A DNA stretch of 64,000 nt from Streptomyces sp. CB02058 (GCF_001905505.1 NZ_LIPG01000001.1:1054001-1118000); one strand, 5' to 3'; counted from the first letter of the stretch, positions 18,168 to 28,734 are shown. Numbers and translations are program-made. The notes: a model not told the origin generated them from the sequence alone.

Positions 18168-21100
18168 TCAGGCCTCGAAGACCTCGGCGACCAGCTGGGC
18201 CTGCTCGGCCTGGTGGCGCTTGGCCGAGCCGACCGCCGGGGACGAGCCGTGCGGACGCGAGATGCGGCGCAGGCGCTCACCGTGCGGCACGTCGGCGCCG
18301 ACGGCCAGGTCCAGGTGGTCGATCAGGTTGAGCGCGATGAACGGCCACGCACCCTGGTTCGCCGGCTCCTCCTGCGCCCAGAGGTACTTCTCGGCGTTCG
18401 GGTACTTGGCGATCTCCGCCTGGATCTCGGCACCCGGCAGCGGGTACAGGCGCTCGAGACGGATGATCGCCGTCTCGGTGTCGCCCCGCTTCTCGCGCTC
18501 GGCGTCGAGGTCGTAGTAGAGCTTGCCGGAGACGAAGACGACCTTGCGGACCGCCTCGGCCTTGACCGACTCGTCGCCGATCACCGGGCGGAAGCCGCCG
18601 GTGGTGAACTCCTCCACCGACGACGCGGCCGCCTTGAGGCGGAGCATCGACTTCGGGGTGAAGACGACCAGCGGCTTGTGGTGCGGGTTGTGCACCTGCC
18701 ACCGCAGGAGGTGGAAGTAGTTCGACGGCAGGGTCGGCATCGCGACCGTCATGTTGTTCTGCGCGCAGAGCTGGAGGAAGCGCTCCGGGCGGGCGGACGA
18801 GTGGTCCGGGCCCTGGCCCTCGTAGCCGTGCGGGAGAAGCAGCGTGACGCCGGAGGTCTGGCCCCACTTCTGCTCGGCCGAGGAGATGAACTCGTCCACG
18901 ACGGTCTGGGCGCCGTTGACGAAGTCACCGAACTGGGCCTCCCAGATCACCAGCGACTCCGGGCGGGCCAGCGAGTAGCCGTACTCGAAGCCCATCGCCG
19001 CGTACTCGCTGAGGAGCGAGTCGTAGACGTTGTAGCGAGCCTGGTCGTCCGAGAGGTAGAGCAGCGGGGTGTAGTCCTCGCCGGTCTTCTGGTCGACGAG
19101 GACCGCGTGGCGCTGGCCGAAGGTGCCGCGGCGGGTGTCCTGGCCGGCGAGCCGGACCGGGGTGCCCTCCATCAGCAGCGAACCGATGGCCAGGGTCTCG
19201 CCCATGCCCCAGTCGATCGTGCCGTTCTCCACCGAGGCGGCGCGGCGCTGCATCTGCGGCAGCAGACGCGGGTGCACGGTGATGCCGTCAGGGATGTTCA
19301 CCTGCGACTCGGCGATCAGCTTCACGACCTCCGAGGAGACCGCGGTGCCCACGGCGACCGGGAACTCCGCCTGCACGTCCGGGACGTGCGGCTGGGCCGG
19401 CGCCGAGGTGGCCTCGCGGACCTCCGCGAAGACCTTCTCCAGCTGGCCCTGGAAGTCCTGGAGCGCCTGCTCCGCCTCTTCCAGCGTGATGTCGCCGCGA
19501 CCGATGAGCGACTCGGTGTAGAGCTTGCGCACCGAGCGCTTCTTGTCGATCAGGGTGTACATCTGCGGGTTGGTGAACTCCGGGTTGTCGCCCTCGTTGT
19601 GACCGCGGCGGCGGTAGCAGATGAGGTCGATCACGACGTCCTTGTTGAACGTCTGCCGGTACTCGAAGGCGAGCCGCGCGACGCGGACCACGGCCTCCGG
19701 GTCGTCGCCGTTGACGTGGATGATCGGCGCCTCGATCATGCGCGCCACGTCCGTGGCGTACATCGAGGAGCGCGAGGACTCCGGGGCGGCGGTGAAGCCG
19801 ACCTGGTTGTTGATCACCACGTGCACGGTGCCGCCGGTGCGGTAGCCGCGCAGCTGCGACATGTTGAGCGTCTCGGCGACGACGCCCTGGCCCGCGAAGG
19901 CCGCGTCGCCGTGGAGCGCGACGGGCAGGACCGTGAAGTCCGTGCCGCCCTTGTTGATGATGTCCTGCTTGGCGCGGGCGATGCCCTCCAGGACCGGGTC
20001 GACCGCCTCCAGGTGCGAGGGGTTGGCGGCCAGCGAGACCTTGATCTGCTCGCCGTCCAGACCGGTGAAGGTGCCCTCGGCGCCCAGGTGGTACTTGACG
20101 TCGCCGGAGCCGTGCATCGACCGCGGGTCGAGGTTGCCCTCGAACTCCCGGAAGATCTGCGCGTACGACTTGCCGACGATGTTCGCCAGGACGTTCAGCC
20201 GGCCGCGGTGGGCCATGCCGATGACGACCTCGTCGAGGCGGGCCTCGGCGGCGGAGTCGATGACGGCGTCGAGCAGCGGGATGACGGACTCGCCGCCCTC
20301 CAGCGAGAAGCGCTTCTGGCCGACGTACTTCGTCTGCAGGAACGTCTCGAACGCCTCGGCGGCGTTGAGGCGGCGCAGGATCCGCAGCTGCTCCTCGCGC
20401 TCCGGAGCGGGGCGCGGACGCTCCACCCGGTCCTGGAGCCACTTGCGCTCCTTCGGCTCCTGGATGTGCATGAACTCGATGCCGGTGGTGCGGCAGTACG
20501 ACTCACGCAGGACGCCGAGGATGTCACGGAGCTTCATCATCGTCTTGCCGGCGAAACCGCCGACCGCGAAGTCCCGCTCCAGGTCCCACAGGGTGAGGCC
20601 GTGCTCGGTGATGTCCAGGTCGGGGTGCTTGCGCTGGCGGTACTCCAGCGGGTCGGTGTCGGCCATGACGTGGCCGCGGACCCGGTAGGAGTGGATCAGC
20701 TCGAAGACCCGCGCGGCCTTGGTGACGTCGTCGTCGTGCGAGGCGTCGATGTCCTTGAGCCAGCGGACCGGCTCGTAGGGGATGCGCAGCGCCTTGAAGA
20801 TCTCGTCGTAGAAGTCGTTCTCGCCGAGCAGCAGCTGGGCCAGGACGCGCAGGAACTCGCCGGACGCCGCACCCTGGATGACCCGGTGGTCGTACGTCGA
20901 GGTCAGGGTCATGACCTTCGAGATGCCGAGCTTGTTCAGGGTGTCCTGCGAGGTGCCCTGGAACTCCGCCGGGTAGTCCATCGCGCCGACGCCCATGATG
21001 AGGCCCTGTCCGGGCATCAGGCGGGGCACCGAGTGCACGGTGCCGATGCCACCGGGGTTGGTCAGCGAGGCCGTGACACCGGAGAAGTCGTCCATGCCGA

Positions 21101-21971
21101 GCTTGCCGACGCGGGCGCGGCGGACGATGTCCTCGTACGCCTGCCAGAACTCGAAGAAGTTGAGCGTCTCGGCCTTCTTGATGGCCGCGACGACCAGCTG
21201 GCGGTCGCCGTTCGGCTTCACCAGGTCGATGGCCAGACCGAGGTTGACGTGCTCCGGCTTGACCAGGGTCGGCTTGCCGTCCTTCACCGCGAAGGAGTAG
21301 TTCATCGACGGCATGGCCTTGAGGGCCTGCACCATCGCGTACCCGATGAGGTGCGTGAAGGAGATCTTCCCGCCGCGGGCGCGCTTGAGGTGGTTGTTGA
21401 TGACGATGCGGTTGTCGAAGAGCAGCTTCACCGGAACGGCGCGGACGGACGTGGCCGTCGGCAGCTCCAGGGAGGCGTTCATGTTCTTCGCGACAGCGGC
21501 CGAGGGGCCGCGCAGCGTCACGAACTCGGGGCCCGCGGGGGCCTCGGCCGGGGCTTCCGCCTTCGCGGCGGCCGGGGCGGCCTTGGCGGGGGCCGCCTTC
21601 GCGGGGGCCGCGGGAGCCTTGGCGGGGGCCGCTGCCTGCGCCGGAGCGGTGGCGGCAGGCTTGGCCGGGGCGGCGGGCGCGACCGGGGCCGGCGCCGGAG
21701 CGGGGGTGTCCGCGACGGCGGCGGCCGGAGCCGGTGTCACCGCTCCCGCAGGTGCGGGTACGGGCTTGTCCGCCGTGCCGGACGTGCCCGGCTTGTAGTC
21801 GGCGAAGAAGTCCCACCAGGCGCGGTCGACCGAATTCGGGTCCTGGAGGTACTGCTGGTAGATCTCGTCGACGAGCCACTCATTGGGGCCGAAAGCGGCA
21901 GCCGGGTTCGACCCGGAGCCTGCTTCTTGATCGGTCGAGATGCTCGAGTTACTGGGGGACTGAGACGACAC
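18168..21971 (-). CDS. kgd: Multifunctional 2-oxoglutarate decarboxylase/dehydrogenase (Kgd/SucA)
   Basis: The actinobacterial fused E1/E2-like enzyme of the TCA cycle. The product is 1267 residues. Order: an N-terminal E1 leader ([20 protein letters not shown]), an Ala/Pro-rich linker, a succinyltransferase-type catalytic domain with YDHRVIQGA (about residue 330-360), then the TPP-dependent E1 with [11 protein letters not shown] and GDAAFAGQG. There is no lipoyl domain, as usual for Kgd. GTG 21971 ([10 protein letters not shown]) is preferred; earlier in-frame starts would add a basic leader of up to 17 residues. In relatives it is inhibited by the FHA protein GarA, which is not in this window. 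Confidence 0.95.
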   Translation of the reverse strand: MSSQSPSNSSISTDQEAGSGSNPAAAFGPNEWLVDEIYQQYLQDPNSVDRAWWDFFADYKPGTSGTADKPVPAPAGAVTPAPAAAVADTPAPAPAPVAPAAPAKPAATAPAQAAAPAKAPAAPAKAAPAKAAPAAAKAEAPAEAPAGPEFVTLRGPSAAVAKNMNASLELPTATSVRAVPVKLLFDNRIVINNHLKRARGGKISFTHLIGYAMVQALKAMPSMNYSFAVKDGKPTLVKPEHVNLGLAIDLVKPNGDRQLVVAAIKKAETLNFFEFWQAYEDIVRRARVGKLGMDDFSGVTASLTNPGGIGTVHSVPRLMPGQGLIMGVGAMDYPAEFQGTSQDTLNKLGISKVMTLTSTYDHRVIQGAASGEFLRVLAQLLLGENDFYDEIFKALRIPYEPVRWLKDIDASHDDDVTKAARVFELIHSYRVRGHVMADTDPLEYRQRKHPDLDITEHGLTLWDLERDFAVGGFAGKTMMKLRDILGVLRESYCRTTGIEFMHIQEPKERKWLQDRVERPRPAPEREEQLRILRRLNAAEAFETFLQTKYVGQKRFSLEGGESVIPLLDAVIDSAAEARLDEVVIGMAHRGRLNVLANIVGKSYAQIFREFEGNLDPRSMHGSGDVKYHLGAEGTFTGLDGEQIKVSLAANPSHLEAVDPVLEGIARAKQDIINKGGTDFTVLPVALHGDAAFAGQGVVAETLNMSQLRGYRTGGTVHVVINNQVGFTAAPESSRSSMYATDVARMIEAPIIHVNGDDPEAVVRVARLAFEYRQTFNKDVVIDLICYRRRGHNEGDNPEFTNPQMYTLIDKKRSVRKLYTESLIGRGDITLEEAEQALQDFQGQLEKVFAEVREATSAPAQPHVPDVQAEFPVAVGTAVSSEVVKLIAESQVNIPDGITVHPRLLPQMQRRAASVENGTIDWGMGETLAIGSLLMEGTPVRLAGQDTRRGTFGQRHAVLVDQKTGEDYTPLLYLSDDQARYNVYDSLLSEYAAMGFEYGYSLARPESLVIWEAQFGDFVNGAQTVVDEFISSAEQKWGQTSGVTLLLPHGYEGQGPDHSSARPERFLQLCAQNNMTVAMPTLPSNYFHLLRWQVHNPHHKPLVVFTPKSMLRLKAAASSVEEFTTGGFRPVIGDESVKAEAVRKVVFVSGKLYYDLDAEREKRGDTETAIIRLERLYPLPGAEIQAEIAKYPNAEKYLWAQEEPANQGAWPFIALNLIDHLDLAVGADVPHGERLRRISRPHGSSPAVGSAKRHQAEQAQLVAEVFEA

Positions 21972-22228
21972 GGCGGCAACCGCCCTCTTCCGCTTCACAA
22001 GGTGATGGACAGCGGAAATCAAGGCTACGCCTCCCTGGCCGTTACGTGCAGGCCGGGCCGGTCTTCGTCGTGCACATCACATCGGAAGCCGGGTTTCGGC
22101 GCATGAAATGGCGGGAAACAAGCAGGGTTCCGCTGCCCTTCGGTACGCAGGGCCGGTGCTACGGCCCCTTGGACCGTATCTCTTTCCTGGACCAGGAGAG
22201 AAGGGGGCCCAGATCTTCGAACACCAGG

Positions 22229-23305
22229 TCAACCCAGTGGTTGAGGGTTCCCCGGAAGAGTGACCTGAATCCGGCAACCACGGGCAGATTCGGCCACACC
22301 GATGCGCCCGCCGTGCAGATCCACCGCCCAGCGGGCGATCGCCAGCCCGAGTCCCGTGCCGCCGTCGCTGCCCGGACCGTGCGGGGACGGTGCCTGGCCG
22401 CGGTTGAAGCGCTCGAAGACCCGGTGGCGCTCGGCCTCCGGGATGCCGGGACCCTCGTCGACCACTTCCAGCTCCAGCGACTCGGGACGGTCCCCGCGCC
22501 GAGCCAGCACCGTGACCCTGCCGTGCGGCGGGCTGTGCTTGACGGCGTTGTCGATCAGGTTGGCGACCACCTGGTGCAGCCGCTCCGCGTCCGCGTACGC
22601 CGTCAGCTCGGGCGGCGACACGTCCAGGTGCAGATGGACGTCCGTACGGGAGTGGTTGCCCGAACCGGAGGAGAGCCTGCGCTGCGAAGCGGCGAGGTTC
22701 GCCTCCTTCAGTACGCCCGAGAGATACGGCCAGACCTCGAAGCGGCCTGCCTTGATCGTCACCACACCGTTGTCCAGCCGGGAGAGATCCAGCAGGGTCT
22801 CCACCAGCCGGCCCAGGCGCTCGGTCTGTTTCAGCGCCGTGCGCATGGTCTCCGGATCGGCGGCGGACACCCCGTCCACCACGTTCTCCAGCACGGCTCT
22901 GAGCGCGGCGATGGGAGTGCGCAGTTCGTGCGAGACGTTCGCGACCAGCTCCTTGCGGTGCAGGTCCTCGGCCTCCAGATCGTCCGCCATGCGGTTGATC
23001 GTCTGCGCCAGGTCCCCCAGCTCGTCACGCCGTCCCGCGCCGCTCACCCGGCGCGTGTAGTCGCCGTGCGAGATCGAGCGCGCGACGGCGCGCATCTCGT
23101 CCAGCGGGGCGGTCAGGCCGTGCGCCACGAACTGGGTGATCAGCAGGGTGGCGATGACCGAGAAGACCGTGATGAACCGGAACTCGGTCCTGGTCCGCAG
23201 GGCGACGATGAGCAGGCCCGTCGTGATGAACACGGAGATCACCACGAGGGTGCCCAGCTTGGCCTTGATCGAGAAGGGCCTCAGTCCCGAGCCGGGCCGG
23301 GTCAT
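22229..23305 (-). CDS. Two-component sensor histidine kinase
   Basis: A 358-residue kinase with two closely spaced membrane helices (residues 15-36 and 44-62) and almost no external loop between them, then HAMP (LTAPLDEMRAVARSISHGDYTRRV), the H box VSHELRTPIAALR with the phospho-His near residue 130, N box LIDNAVKHSPP, and G boxes DEGPGI and GGTGLGLAI. The missing sensor loop suggests intramembrane or cytoplasmic sensing. Its start overlaps the response-regulator stop by 4 nt. The stimulus is unknown. Confidence 0.93.
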   Translation of the reverse strand: MTRPGSGLRPFSIKAKLGTLVVISVFITTGLLIVALRTRTEFRFITVFSVIATLLITQFVAHGLTAPLDEMRAVARSISHGDYTRRVSGAGRRDELGDLAQTINRMADDLEAEDLHRKELVANVSHELRTPIAALRAVLENVVDGVSAADPETMRTALKQTERLGRLVETLLDLSRLDNGVVTIKAGRFEVWPYLSGVLKEANLAASQRRLSSGSGNHSRTDVHLHLDVSPPELTAYADAERLHQVVANLIDNAVKHSPPHGRVTVLARRGDRPESLELEVVDEGPGIPEAERHRVFERFNRGQAPSPHGPGSDGGTGLGLAIARWAVDLHGGRIGVAESARGCRIQVTLPGNPQPLG

Positions 23306-24039
23306 GGCGCGGGGGTCTCCAGGGCGTAGCCGACACCGTGCACGGTACGGATCCGCTCGGCGCCGATCTTCCGGCGCAGGGCCTTGATGTGGCTGTCGAC
23401 CGTACGGGTCCCGGAGGCGTCCGCCCAGTCCCAGACCTCGGCCAGCAGCTGCTCCCGGGACAGCACCGCGCGCGGCGTGTTGGCCAGGCAGACCAGCAGG
23501 TCGAACTCGGTCGGGGTGAGGTGGACGTCGTCGGCGCGCACCCGGACCCTGCGCTGCGCGTGGTCGATCTCCAGCTCGCCGAGGCGCAGGATCCCGCTGC
23601 GCGGCGTCACGGCGGCCAGCGCGGCCCGCTCGACCCTGCGCAGCAGGACGTGGACCCGCGCGGCCAGTTCCCGCATGGAGAACGGCTTGGTCATGTAGTC
23701 GTCGGCGCCGACCCCGAGCCCGACCAGCATGTCCGTCTCGTCGTCTCGTGCGGTGAGCATCAGCACCGGCACGGGGCGCTGAGCCTGCACACGACGGCAG
23801 ACCTCCAGGCCGTCGAAGCCGGGAAGCATGATGTCGAGCACCATCAGGTCGGGCTGCCAGGCCTCGGCCGCGTCCACGGCCGCGGGCCCGTCCAGTGCGG
23901 TCTGCACCAGGAAGCCCTCGGCCCGCAGCCGGGCGGAAATGGCGTCGACGATTGTCGCGTCGTCCTCTACCACCAGCACCCGGCGCTGAGCCCCGGGGGT
24001 GGCCGCGACGCCGTTGTGGGTGGTGTGTGTCTGTTCCAT
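23302..24039 (-). CDS. OmpR/PhoB-family response regulator
   Basis: A 245-residue regulator. The receiver domain has the acidic pair in VVEDD, phospho-Asp in LMVLDIMLPG (near residue 65), Thr in LTARDD and Lys in MTKPFS; the C-terminal winged helix shows HLTPTEFDLLVCLA and TVDSHIKALRRKIG. ATG 24039 (MEQTHTTH) is chosen; an upstream ATG at 24072 would add eleven residues. It is the first gene of the two-gene operon. The partner kinase follows in a 4-nt overlap. Confidence 0.93.
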   Translation of the reverse strand: MEQTHTTHNGVAATPGAQRRVLVVEDDATIVDAISARLRAEGFLVQTALDGPAAVDAAEAWQPDLMVLDIMLPGFDGLEVCRRVQAQRPVPVLMLTARDDETDMLVGLGVGADDYMTKPFSMRELAARVHVLLRRVERAALAAVTPRSGILRLGELEIDHAQRRVRVRADDVHLTPTEFDLLVCLANTPRAVLSREQLLAEVWDWADASGTRTVDSHIKALRRKIGAERIRTVHGVGYALETPAP

Positions 24040-24271
24040 CGCCCCGCCCCTGCCCGTTCTCGCGGAGGCCATTCCCCCGGAGGCACGGTTATCGCTTGTG
24101 GATTTCGTCGGTGATCCCTTGTGCCGCCAAGCAGCGTAAAGGCAGAGGACGCCTCTCGGCTACGCAGGGTGTTGTCCGTCGTGAAGGTGTTACCCACGGG
24201 ATAGTGACGGATCGGCGGACTTGCGGCCCGTGATCCTTGGCGGGAAGGGGGTGCGCATACCGGGTGGGGGT

Positions 24272-24955
24272 TCAGTCGCTCCGCAGTGCGAGATGGACCA
24301 CGTCCGGCACACCTCGGGCAACGGCTACTTCTTCAGTCCTTACCGCGTGGAATCCGGCATTCCGCAGTGCTTCCTCGAAGTCCGGAGACGGCTGCGCGGA
24401 CCATACGGCGAGGACTCCGCCGGGCGTCAGACGTGCTCGGCAGGCCGCGAGACCGGTGGCGGAATAGAGGCTTCCGTTGTCCTCCGTGACGGTCCAGTCG
24501 GGGCCGTTGTCGATGTCCAGACACAGTGCGTCGTAACGCTCCGTGGTCGCGCTGAGGTGGGCGACGAGGTCGGTGTGGAGGATCGCCGTCCGCTCGTCGG
24601 AGAGCGCCGCGCCGGAGATCCGGCCGAGCGGTCCGTCCAGGTGCCAGTCCACGATGGCCTCCTCCCGCTCCACGACCGTGATCCGGCCCCAGCGCGGTTC
24701 GGAGGCGGCCCGCACCAGCGAGAACCCGACGCCGAGCCCGCCGATCAGCACGGACGGGCCCGGTCGCCCGGTGGGAAGGGCGGCGAGCGCCGCGTCGACG
24801 AGGAGCCGCTCGGAACGCCCGTCGGAGGTGTCCATCAGGAAGCATCCGTTGGCGATGATCTCGAAGTCCTCGCCGCGCTCACGCAGGACGACTTCGCCGA
24901 ACGGTCCCTCCCGCCGGTCGAGGACGACGGGGCGGCGGGTGTCTGTGGCCGGCAT
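24272..24955 (-). CDS. Spermidine-synthase-like (class I) methyltransferase/aminopropyltransferase homologue
   Basis: A 227-residue protein of the polyamine-synthase fold: VLIGGLGVGFSL is motif I and TVVEREEAIVDWH supplies the acidic ribose-binding residue; DIDNGPDW fills the place of the catalytic Asp loop. The N-terminal beta domain of true spermidine synthases is short, and no AdoMet decarboxylase gene is near, so the real reaction is uncertain. ATG 24955 has a GGAG site 8 nt upstream. It faces away from lon across 378 bp. A 3400-bp open frame continuing opposite lon is a GC artefact. Confidence 0.75.
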   Translation of the reverse strand: MPATDTRRPVVLDRREGPFGEVVLRERGEDFEIIANGCFLMDTSDGRSERLLVDAALAALPTGRPGPSVLIGGLGVGFSLVRAASEPRWGRITVVEREEAIVDWHLDGPLGRISGAALSDERTAILHTDLVAHLSATTERYDALCLDIDNGPDWTVTEDNGSLYSATGLAACRARLTPGGVLAVWSAQPSPDFEEALRNAGFHAVRTEEVAVARGVPDVVHLALRSD

Positions 24956-25333
24956 GGCGTGTCTCCGGTCTCCGGTGGGCGGTTCCGAGTCCGCCCATTT
25001 TTCCTCGCGCGGTATCCGCGGGCCAGTGAATTCCTCGGTTCTCACCCTCCGGTCCGGGCGATCCGGCGGCCCGTCGGGAGCCCGGCCCATGGAAGGCGCG
25101 GCCAGGGACGTCCGGGCCGGACCGCGGGGGAGGGCAGGGGTGGCGGGAATGGCGGCGGCCTCCGGGGTGCTGCCGTAGAGGCAGGCGCCGCGCGGGCCCC
25201 GCCGTGAGCGGATCGTCGCAGGTGGAGCCCGGTGGTGCGGATGATCGCTCACAGCGAACACGGCAGGGGGAACATCCGGAGGCTCACAAGCATTGAGCCC
25301 ACATAGCTCAACTTGCCTGCCGAAGGGGAGATC
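24956..25333. promoter_or_regulatory. 378-bp divergent region between the spermidine-synthase-like gene and lon
   Basis: No gene is supported. Near lon lies a HAIR operator (separate entry). A bulged inverted repeat GTGAGCGGATC/GATCGCTCAC (25204-25214 and 25243-25252) lies upstream of it and could form a hairpin or bind a second factor. The lon ribosome site AAGGGGAG (25323-25330) is close to ATG 25334. Confidence 0.5.
25292..25312 (+). promoter_or_regulatory. HAIR-type operator (HspR) upstream of lon
   Basis: ATTGAGC-CCACATA-GCTCAAC matches the HspR consensus CTTGAGT-N7-ACTCAAG in arm sequence core (TTGAG/CTCAA) and in the N9 distance between the cores. HspR represses dnaK and lon in Streptomyces by such elements. 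The site lies 21 bp before ATG 25334, where binding would block initiation, so heat-shock derepression is expected. Confidence 0.85.
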
Positions 25334-27763
25334 ATGACTGCAGAGTCCAACGCGTCCAGGGCATCCACTCCGATCGACCTGCCCGTGCTGCCGCTCGACG
25401 ACGAGGTCGTACTGCCGGGCATGGTGGTCCCGCTCGATCTGTCGGACGCGGAGGTGCGTGCCGCGGTCGAGGCGGCGCAGGCCGTCGCCCGGCCCGGAGG
25501 CGGCAAGCCCGAGGTGCTGCTCGTGCCTCGCATCGACGGGAACTACACCGGGACCGGCGTCCTGGGCACCGTCGAGCAGGTCGGGCGGCTGTCGGACGGG
25601 GACCCCGGCGCTCTCATCCGCGCGCGTGCCCGGGTGCGGATCGGCGCCGGAACCAGCGGGCCCGGGAACGCGCTCTGGGTGGAAGGCACCCGGATCGACG
25701 TCTCGCTGCCCGACCCCCTTCCCGGCTCTGTCACGGAGCTGGCCAGGGAGTACAAGGCGCTGGCCACCAGCTGGCTGAAGAAGCGCGGTGCCTGGCAGGT
25801 CGTGGACCGGGTGGAGCAGATCGAGGACATCTCCGCCCTCGCCGACAATTCCGGGTACTCGCCCTTCCTGACCATGGCCCAGAAGGTCCAGCTGCTGGAG
25901 ACCACCGATCCGGTCGCCCGGCTGAAGCTCGCCGTCCAGTGGCTCGGCGAGCACCTCGCCGAGCAGGACGTCGCCGAGTCCATCGCCAAGGACGTCCAGG
26001 AGGGCGTCGACAAGCAGCAGCGCGAATTCCTGCTGCGGCGCCAGCTCGACGCCGTACGCAAGGAGCTCTCCGAGCTCAACGGCGACCCGGAGGACGAGTC
26101 CGACGACTACCGCACACGCGTCGAGGCCGCCGATCTTCCCGAGCACGTCCGTGAGGCCGCGCTCAAGGAGGTCGACAAGCTGGAGCGCGCCTCCGACCAG
26201 AGCCCCGAGGGGTCCTGGATCCGGACCTGGCTGGACACCGTCCTCGAACTCCCGTGGACCGAGCGGACCGAGGACGCGTACGACATCCGGGGCGCCCGGG
26301 CGGTCCTGGACGCCGAACACGCCGGCCTCCAGGACGTGAAGGAGCGCATCACCGAGTACCTCGCGGTGCGCAAGCGGCGCGCCGACCGTGGTCTCGGCGT
26401 GGTCGGCGGGCGGCGCGGCGGGGCCGTGCTCGCGCTGGTCGGTCCGCCCGGGGTCGGCAAGACCTCGCTCGGGGAGAGCGTCGCGCACGCCATGGGGCGC
26501 AAGTTCGTCCGGGTCGCGCTCGGCGGTGTCCGGGACGAGGCGGAGATCCGGGGCCACCGGCGTACGTACGTCGGCGCGCTCCCGGGGCGGATCGTGCGGG
26601 CGATCAAGGAGGCCGGTTCGATGAACCCGGTCGTCCTGCTCGACGAGATCGACAAGGTCGGCTCCGACTTCCGGGGCGACCCGGCCGCCGCACTGCTCGA
26701 AGTGCTCGACCCGGCGCAGAACCACACCTTCCGCGACCACTACCTGGAGGTCGAACTCGACCTCAGCGACGTCGTGTTCCTGGCGACGGCCAATGTCCTC
26801 GACGCCATCCCGGAGGCCCTGCTCGACCGCATGGAGCTGGTCACGCTGGACGGCTACACCGAGGACGAGAAGGTCGTCATCGCCCGGGACCACCTGCTCC
26901 CGCGCCAGCTGGAGCGGGCCGGTCTGGAGAAGGACGAGGTGAGCCTCGACGAGTCCGCCCTGCGCAAGCTCGCCGGCGAGTACACCAGGGAGGCCGGGGT
27001 GCGGAACCTGGAGCGGGCTGTCGCACGGCTGCTCCGCAAGGTCGCGGCCCAGCACGAACTGGGTGAGCGGGAGCTTCCGTTCACGGTGTCCGGGCAGGAC
27101 CTGCGGGGTCTGATCGGCCGGCCGCACCACGTGCCCGAGTCCGCCCAGGACCCGGCCGAGCGCCGCACCGCGGTGCCGGGTGTGGCCACCGGGCTCGCGG
27201 TGACCGGGGCCGGCGGTGACGTGCTCTTCGTCGAGGCGTCGCTGGCCGACCCGGAGACCGGGGCCTCGGGGCTGACCCTGACCGGCCAGCTCGGCGACGT
27301 CATGAAGGAGTCCGCGCAGATCGCGCTGAGCTTCCTGCGGTCGCACGGCGCGGAGCTGGAGCTCCCGGTCGCGGACCTCAAGGACCGGGGTGTGCACATC
27401 CACTTCCCCGCGGGCGCGGTCCCGAAGGACGGCCCGAGCGCCGGCATCACCCTGACGACCGCGCTGGCCTCGCTGCTCTCCGGGCGGCTGGTCCGCACGG
27501 ACGTGGCGATGACCGGTGAGGTGTCGCTGACCGGACGGGTGCTGCCGATCGGCGGTCTGAAGCAGAAGCTGCTGGCCGCGCACAGGGCGGGCATCACCAC
27601 CGTGGTGATCCCCCAGCGCAACGAGGCCGATCTGGACGACGTCCCGGCCGAGGTCCTGGAGACCCTGGAAGTGCACCCGGTGACCGATGTGCGCCAGGTC
27701 CTGGAGATCGCGCTCGCCCCGGCCTCGGCCAGGCTGGAGGAAAGGATCCCGGCCGCCGCGTAG
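25334..27763 (+). CDS. lon: ATP-dependent protease La
   Basis: An 809-residue serine-lysine protease that degrades misfolded and short-lived proteins. Order: LON N-terminal domain (LPVLPLDDEVVLPGMVVPL), a coiled middle segment, AAA+ domain with Walker A GPPGVGKTS (about residues 370-378) and Walker B VVLLDEIDKV, then the protease domain with Ser702 in KDGPSAG and Lys745 in GGLKQK. ATG 25334 follows AAGGGGAG. The HAIR element in front makes it part of the HspR regulon. A terminator shared with the convergent deacetylase gene follows. Confidence 0.97.
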   Translation: MTAESNASRASTPIDLPVLPLDDEVVLPGMVVPLDLSDAEVRAAVEAAQAVARPGGGKPEVLLVPRIDGNYTGTGVLGTVEQVGRLSDGDPGALIRARARVRIGAGTSGPGNALWVEGTRIDVSLPDPLPGSVTELAREYKALATSWLKKRGAWQVVDRVEQIEDISALADNSGYSPFLTMAQKVQLLETTDPVARLKLAVQWLGEHLAEQDVAESIAKDVQEGVDKQQREFLLRRQLDAVRKELSELNGDPEDESDDYRTRVEAADLPEHVREAALKEVDKLERASDQSPEGSWIRTWLDTVLELPWTERTEDAYDIRGARAVLDAEHAGLQDVKERITEYLAVRKRRADRGLGVVGGRRGGAVLALVGPPGVGKTSLGESVAHAMGRKFVRVALGGVRDEAEIRGHRRTYVGALPGRIVRAIKEAGSMNPVVLLDEIDKVGSDFRGDPAAALLEVLDPAQNHTFRDHYLEVELDLSDVVFLATANVLDAIPEALLDRMELVTLDGYTEDEKVVIARDHLLPRQLERAGLEKDEVSLDESALRKLAGEYTREAGVRNLERAVARLLRKVAAQHELGERELPFTVSGQDLRGLIGRPHHVPESAQDPAERRTAVPGVATGLAVTGAGGDVLFVEASLADPETGASGLTLTGQLGDVMKESAQIALSFLRSHGAELELPVADLKDRGVHIHFPAGAVPKDGPSAGITLTTALASLLSGRLVRTDVAMTGEVSLTGRVLPIGGLKQKLLAAHRAGITTVVIPQRNEADLDDVPAEVLETLEVHPVTDVRQVLEIALAPASARLEERIPAAA

Positions 27764-27810
27764 GCGCCATGCTGTGACGGGCGTGGCATCACGCCGACGG
27801 CCGGTACGGA

Positions 27811-27840
27811 CGGCCCGTCCTCCTCCGGGAGGGCGGGCCG
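27811..27840. terminator. Bidirectional terminator between lon and the deacetylase gene
   Basis: The segment CGGCCCGTCCTCC (27811 on) pairs with GGAGGGCGGGCCG (ending 27840), with one G-U pair and a short loop. It lies 48 bp after the lon stop and 19 bp from the convergent stop. Confidence 0.75.
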
Positions 27841-27858
27841 TTCCGCGTGCGGAGCGGG

Positions 27859-28632
27859 TCAGGGGCGGTAGACCGTGCCGGGCTCCGGCTCCGCCGGGGC
27901 CATCAGCTGGGGGACGGTCACGAAGGTGTACCCGTCCTCCCGCAGGGCGTCGATGATGCCCGGGACCGCGGGGACCGTGCCCTTGTAGATGTCGTGCAGC
28001 AGGATGATCCCGTCCCTGCCCGCCTGGTCGAGCGTCCGCTTCCTGATCAGGGCCGAGTCGTTCGTCGAGAAGTCCTTGGCGGTCGTGCTCCAGAGGATTT
28101 GGGACAGCCCCAGCTCCTTGCTGATCTCGGAGACCGTGTCGTCAGTGCGGCCCTGCGGCGGGCGCATCAGCCGTGGCTTCGTGCCGGTGATCGCCGCTAT
28201 CGCGTCCTGGGTCCTCTTCAGCTCGGCGCGTATCTCATCGGGCTTCCGGTCGGTCAGGATCTCGTGCGACCACGTGTGGTTGGCGACCTCGTGGCCCTCT
28301 GCCGCGATGCGCCGCACGGTGTCGGGGTGCTTGAGCACATGGTCCCTGCCCAGCAGGAAGAACGTCGCCGGCACCTTCTTCTCCTTGAGGATGTCCAGAA
28401 GCCGCGGGGTGTCCTTCCCCGGCCCGGCGTCGAACGTCAGGGCGATGCACTTGGCCTTGCGGCAGTCCACGGAACCGAACGACCCCTTGGCGTCGGACGC
28501 GGCCTCGGCACGCGCCGATCCGGGTGCCGTGGTCTGCATCCCGCACCCGCCGAGCGTCAGTGTGAGGGCCGTCACCAGAGCGGCGGCCAACCCCGCACGC
28601 GAAGAAGACATCTTTCCGGGCACAACAGACAC
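27859..28632 (-). CDS. Polysaccharide deacetylase (NodB/CE4) lipoprotein
   Basis: A 257-residue exported enzyme, probably de-N-acetylating peptidoglycan or another GlcNAc polymer. A basic start and hydrophobic core end in the lipobox LTLGGC (Cys near residue 30). CE4 motifs are visible: TFDAGPGKDT (motif 1, catalytic base), HTWSHEI (motif 2, metal His pair), RPPQGRTDD (motif 3) and LLHDIY near the end. Motif 1 reads DAGP in place of DDGP, a common variant. GTG 28632 has GGGGAG 9 nt upstream; a second start, ATG 28611, lies close by. Confidence 0.9.
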   Translation of the reverse strand: MSVVPGKMSSSRAGLAAALVTALTLTLGGCGMQTTAPGSARAEAASDAKGSFGSVDCRKAKCIALTFDAGPGKDTPRLLDILKEKKVPATFFLLGRDHVLKHPDTVRRIAAEGHEVANHTWSHEILTDRKPDEIRAELKRTQDAIAAITGTKPRLMRPPQGRTDDTVSEISKELGLSQILWSTTAKDFSTNDSALIRKRTLDQAGRDGIILLHDIYKGTVPAVPGIIDALREDGYTFVTVPQLMAPAEPEPGTVYRP

Positions 28633-28685
28633 AGCGCGTCACTCCCCAACGGCTCGGCCGCACACCGGTGGTGTGGCACGCCCCG

Positions 28686-28719
28686 ACTATACATAGCGTG
28701 TATACGCGTCATGCATAGT
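28686..28719 (-). promoter_or_regulatory. AT-rich inverted repeat / promoter of the deacetylase gene
   Basis: ACTATACAT (28686-28694) and ATGCATAGT (28711-28719) form an inverted repeat with one mismatch around a central near-palindrome GTATAC. Read on the minus strand it offers a -10 TATAGT about 50 bp before the deacetylase start. In a genome this GC-rich such a stretch is likely a promoter or operator. Confidence 0.5.
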
Positions 28720-28734
28720 GGGCCGCGGGCAGCG

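Noticed and set aside
18213..22106. A 1297-codon open frame opposite kgd
   Set aside because: Complementary artefact of strong third-position GC in kgd; no domain and no ribosome site.
24272..27676. A 1134-codon open frame on the minus strand opposite lon
   Set aside because: It is a high-GC mirror frame; only its last part (24272-24955) is a gene, and the rest has Arg/Gly/Leu/His-rich wording without domains.
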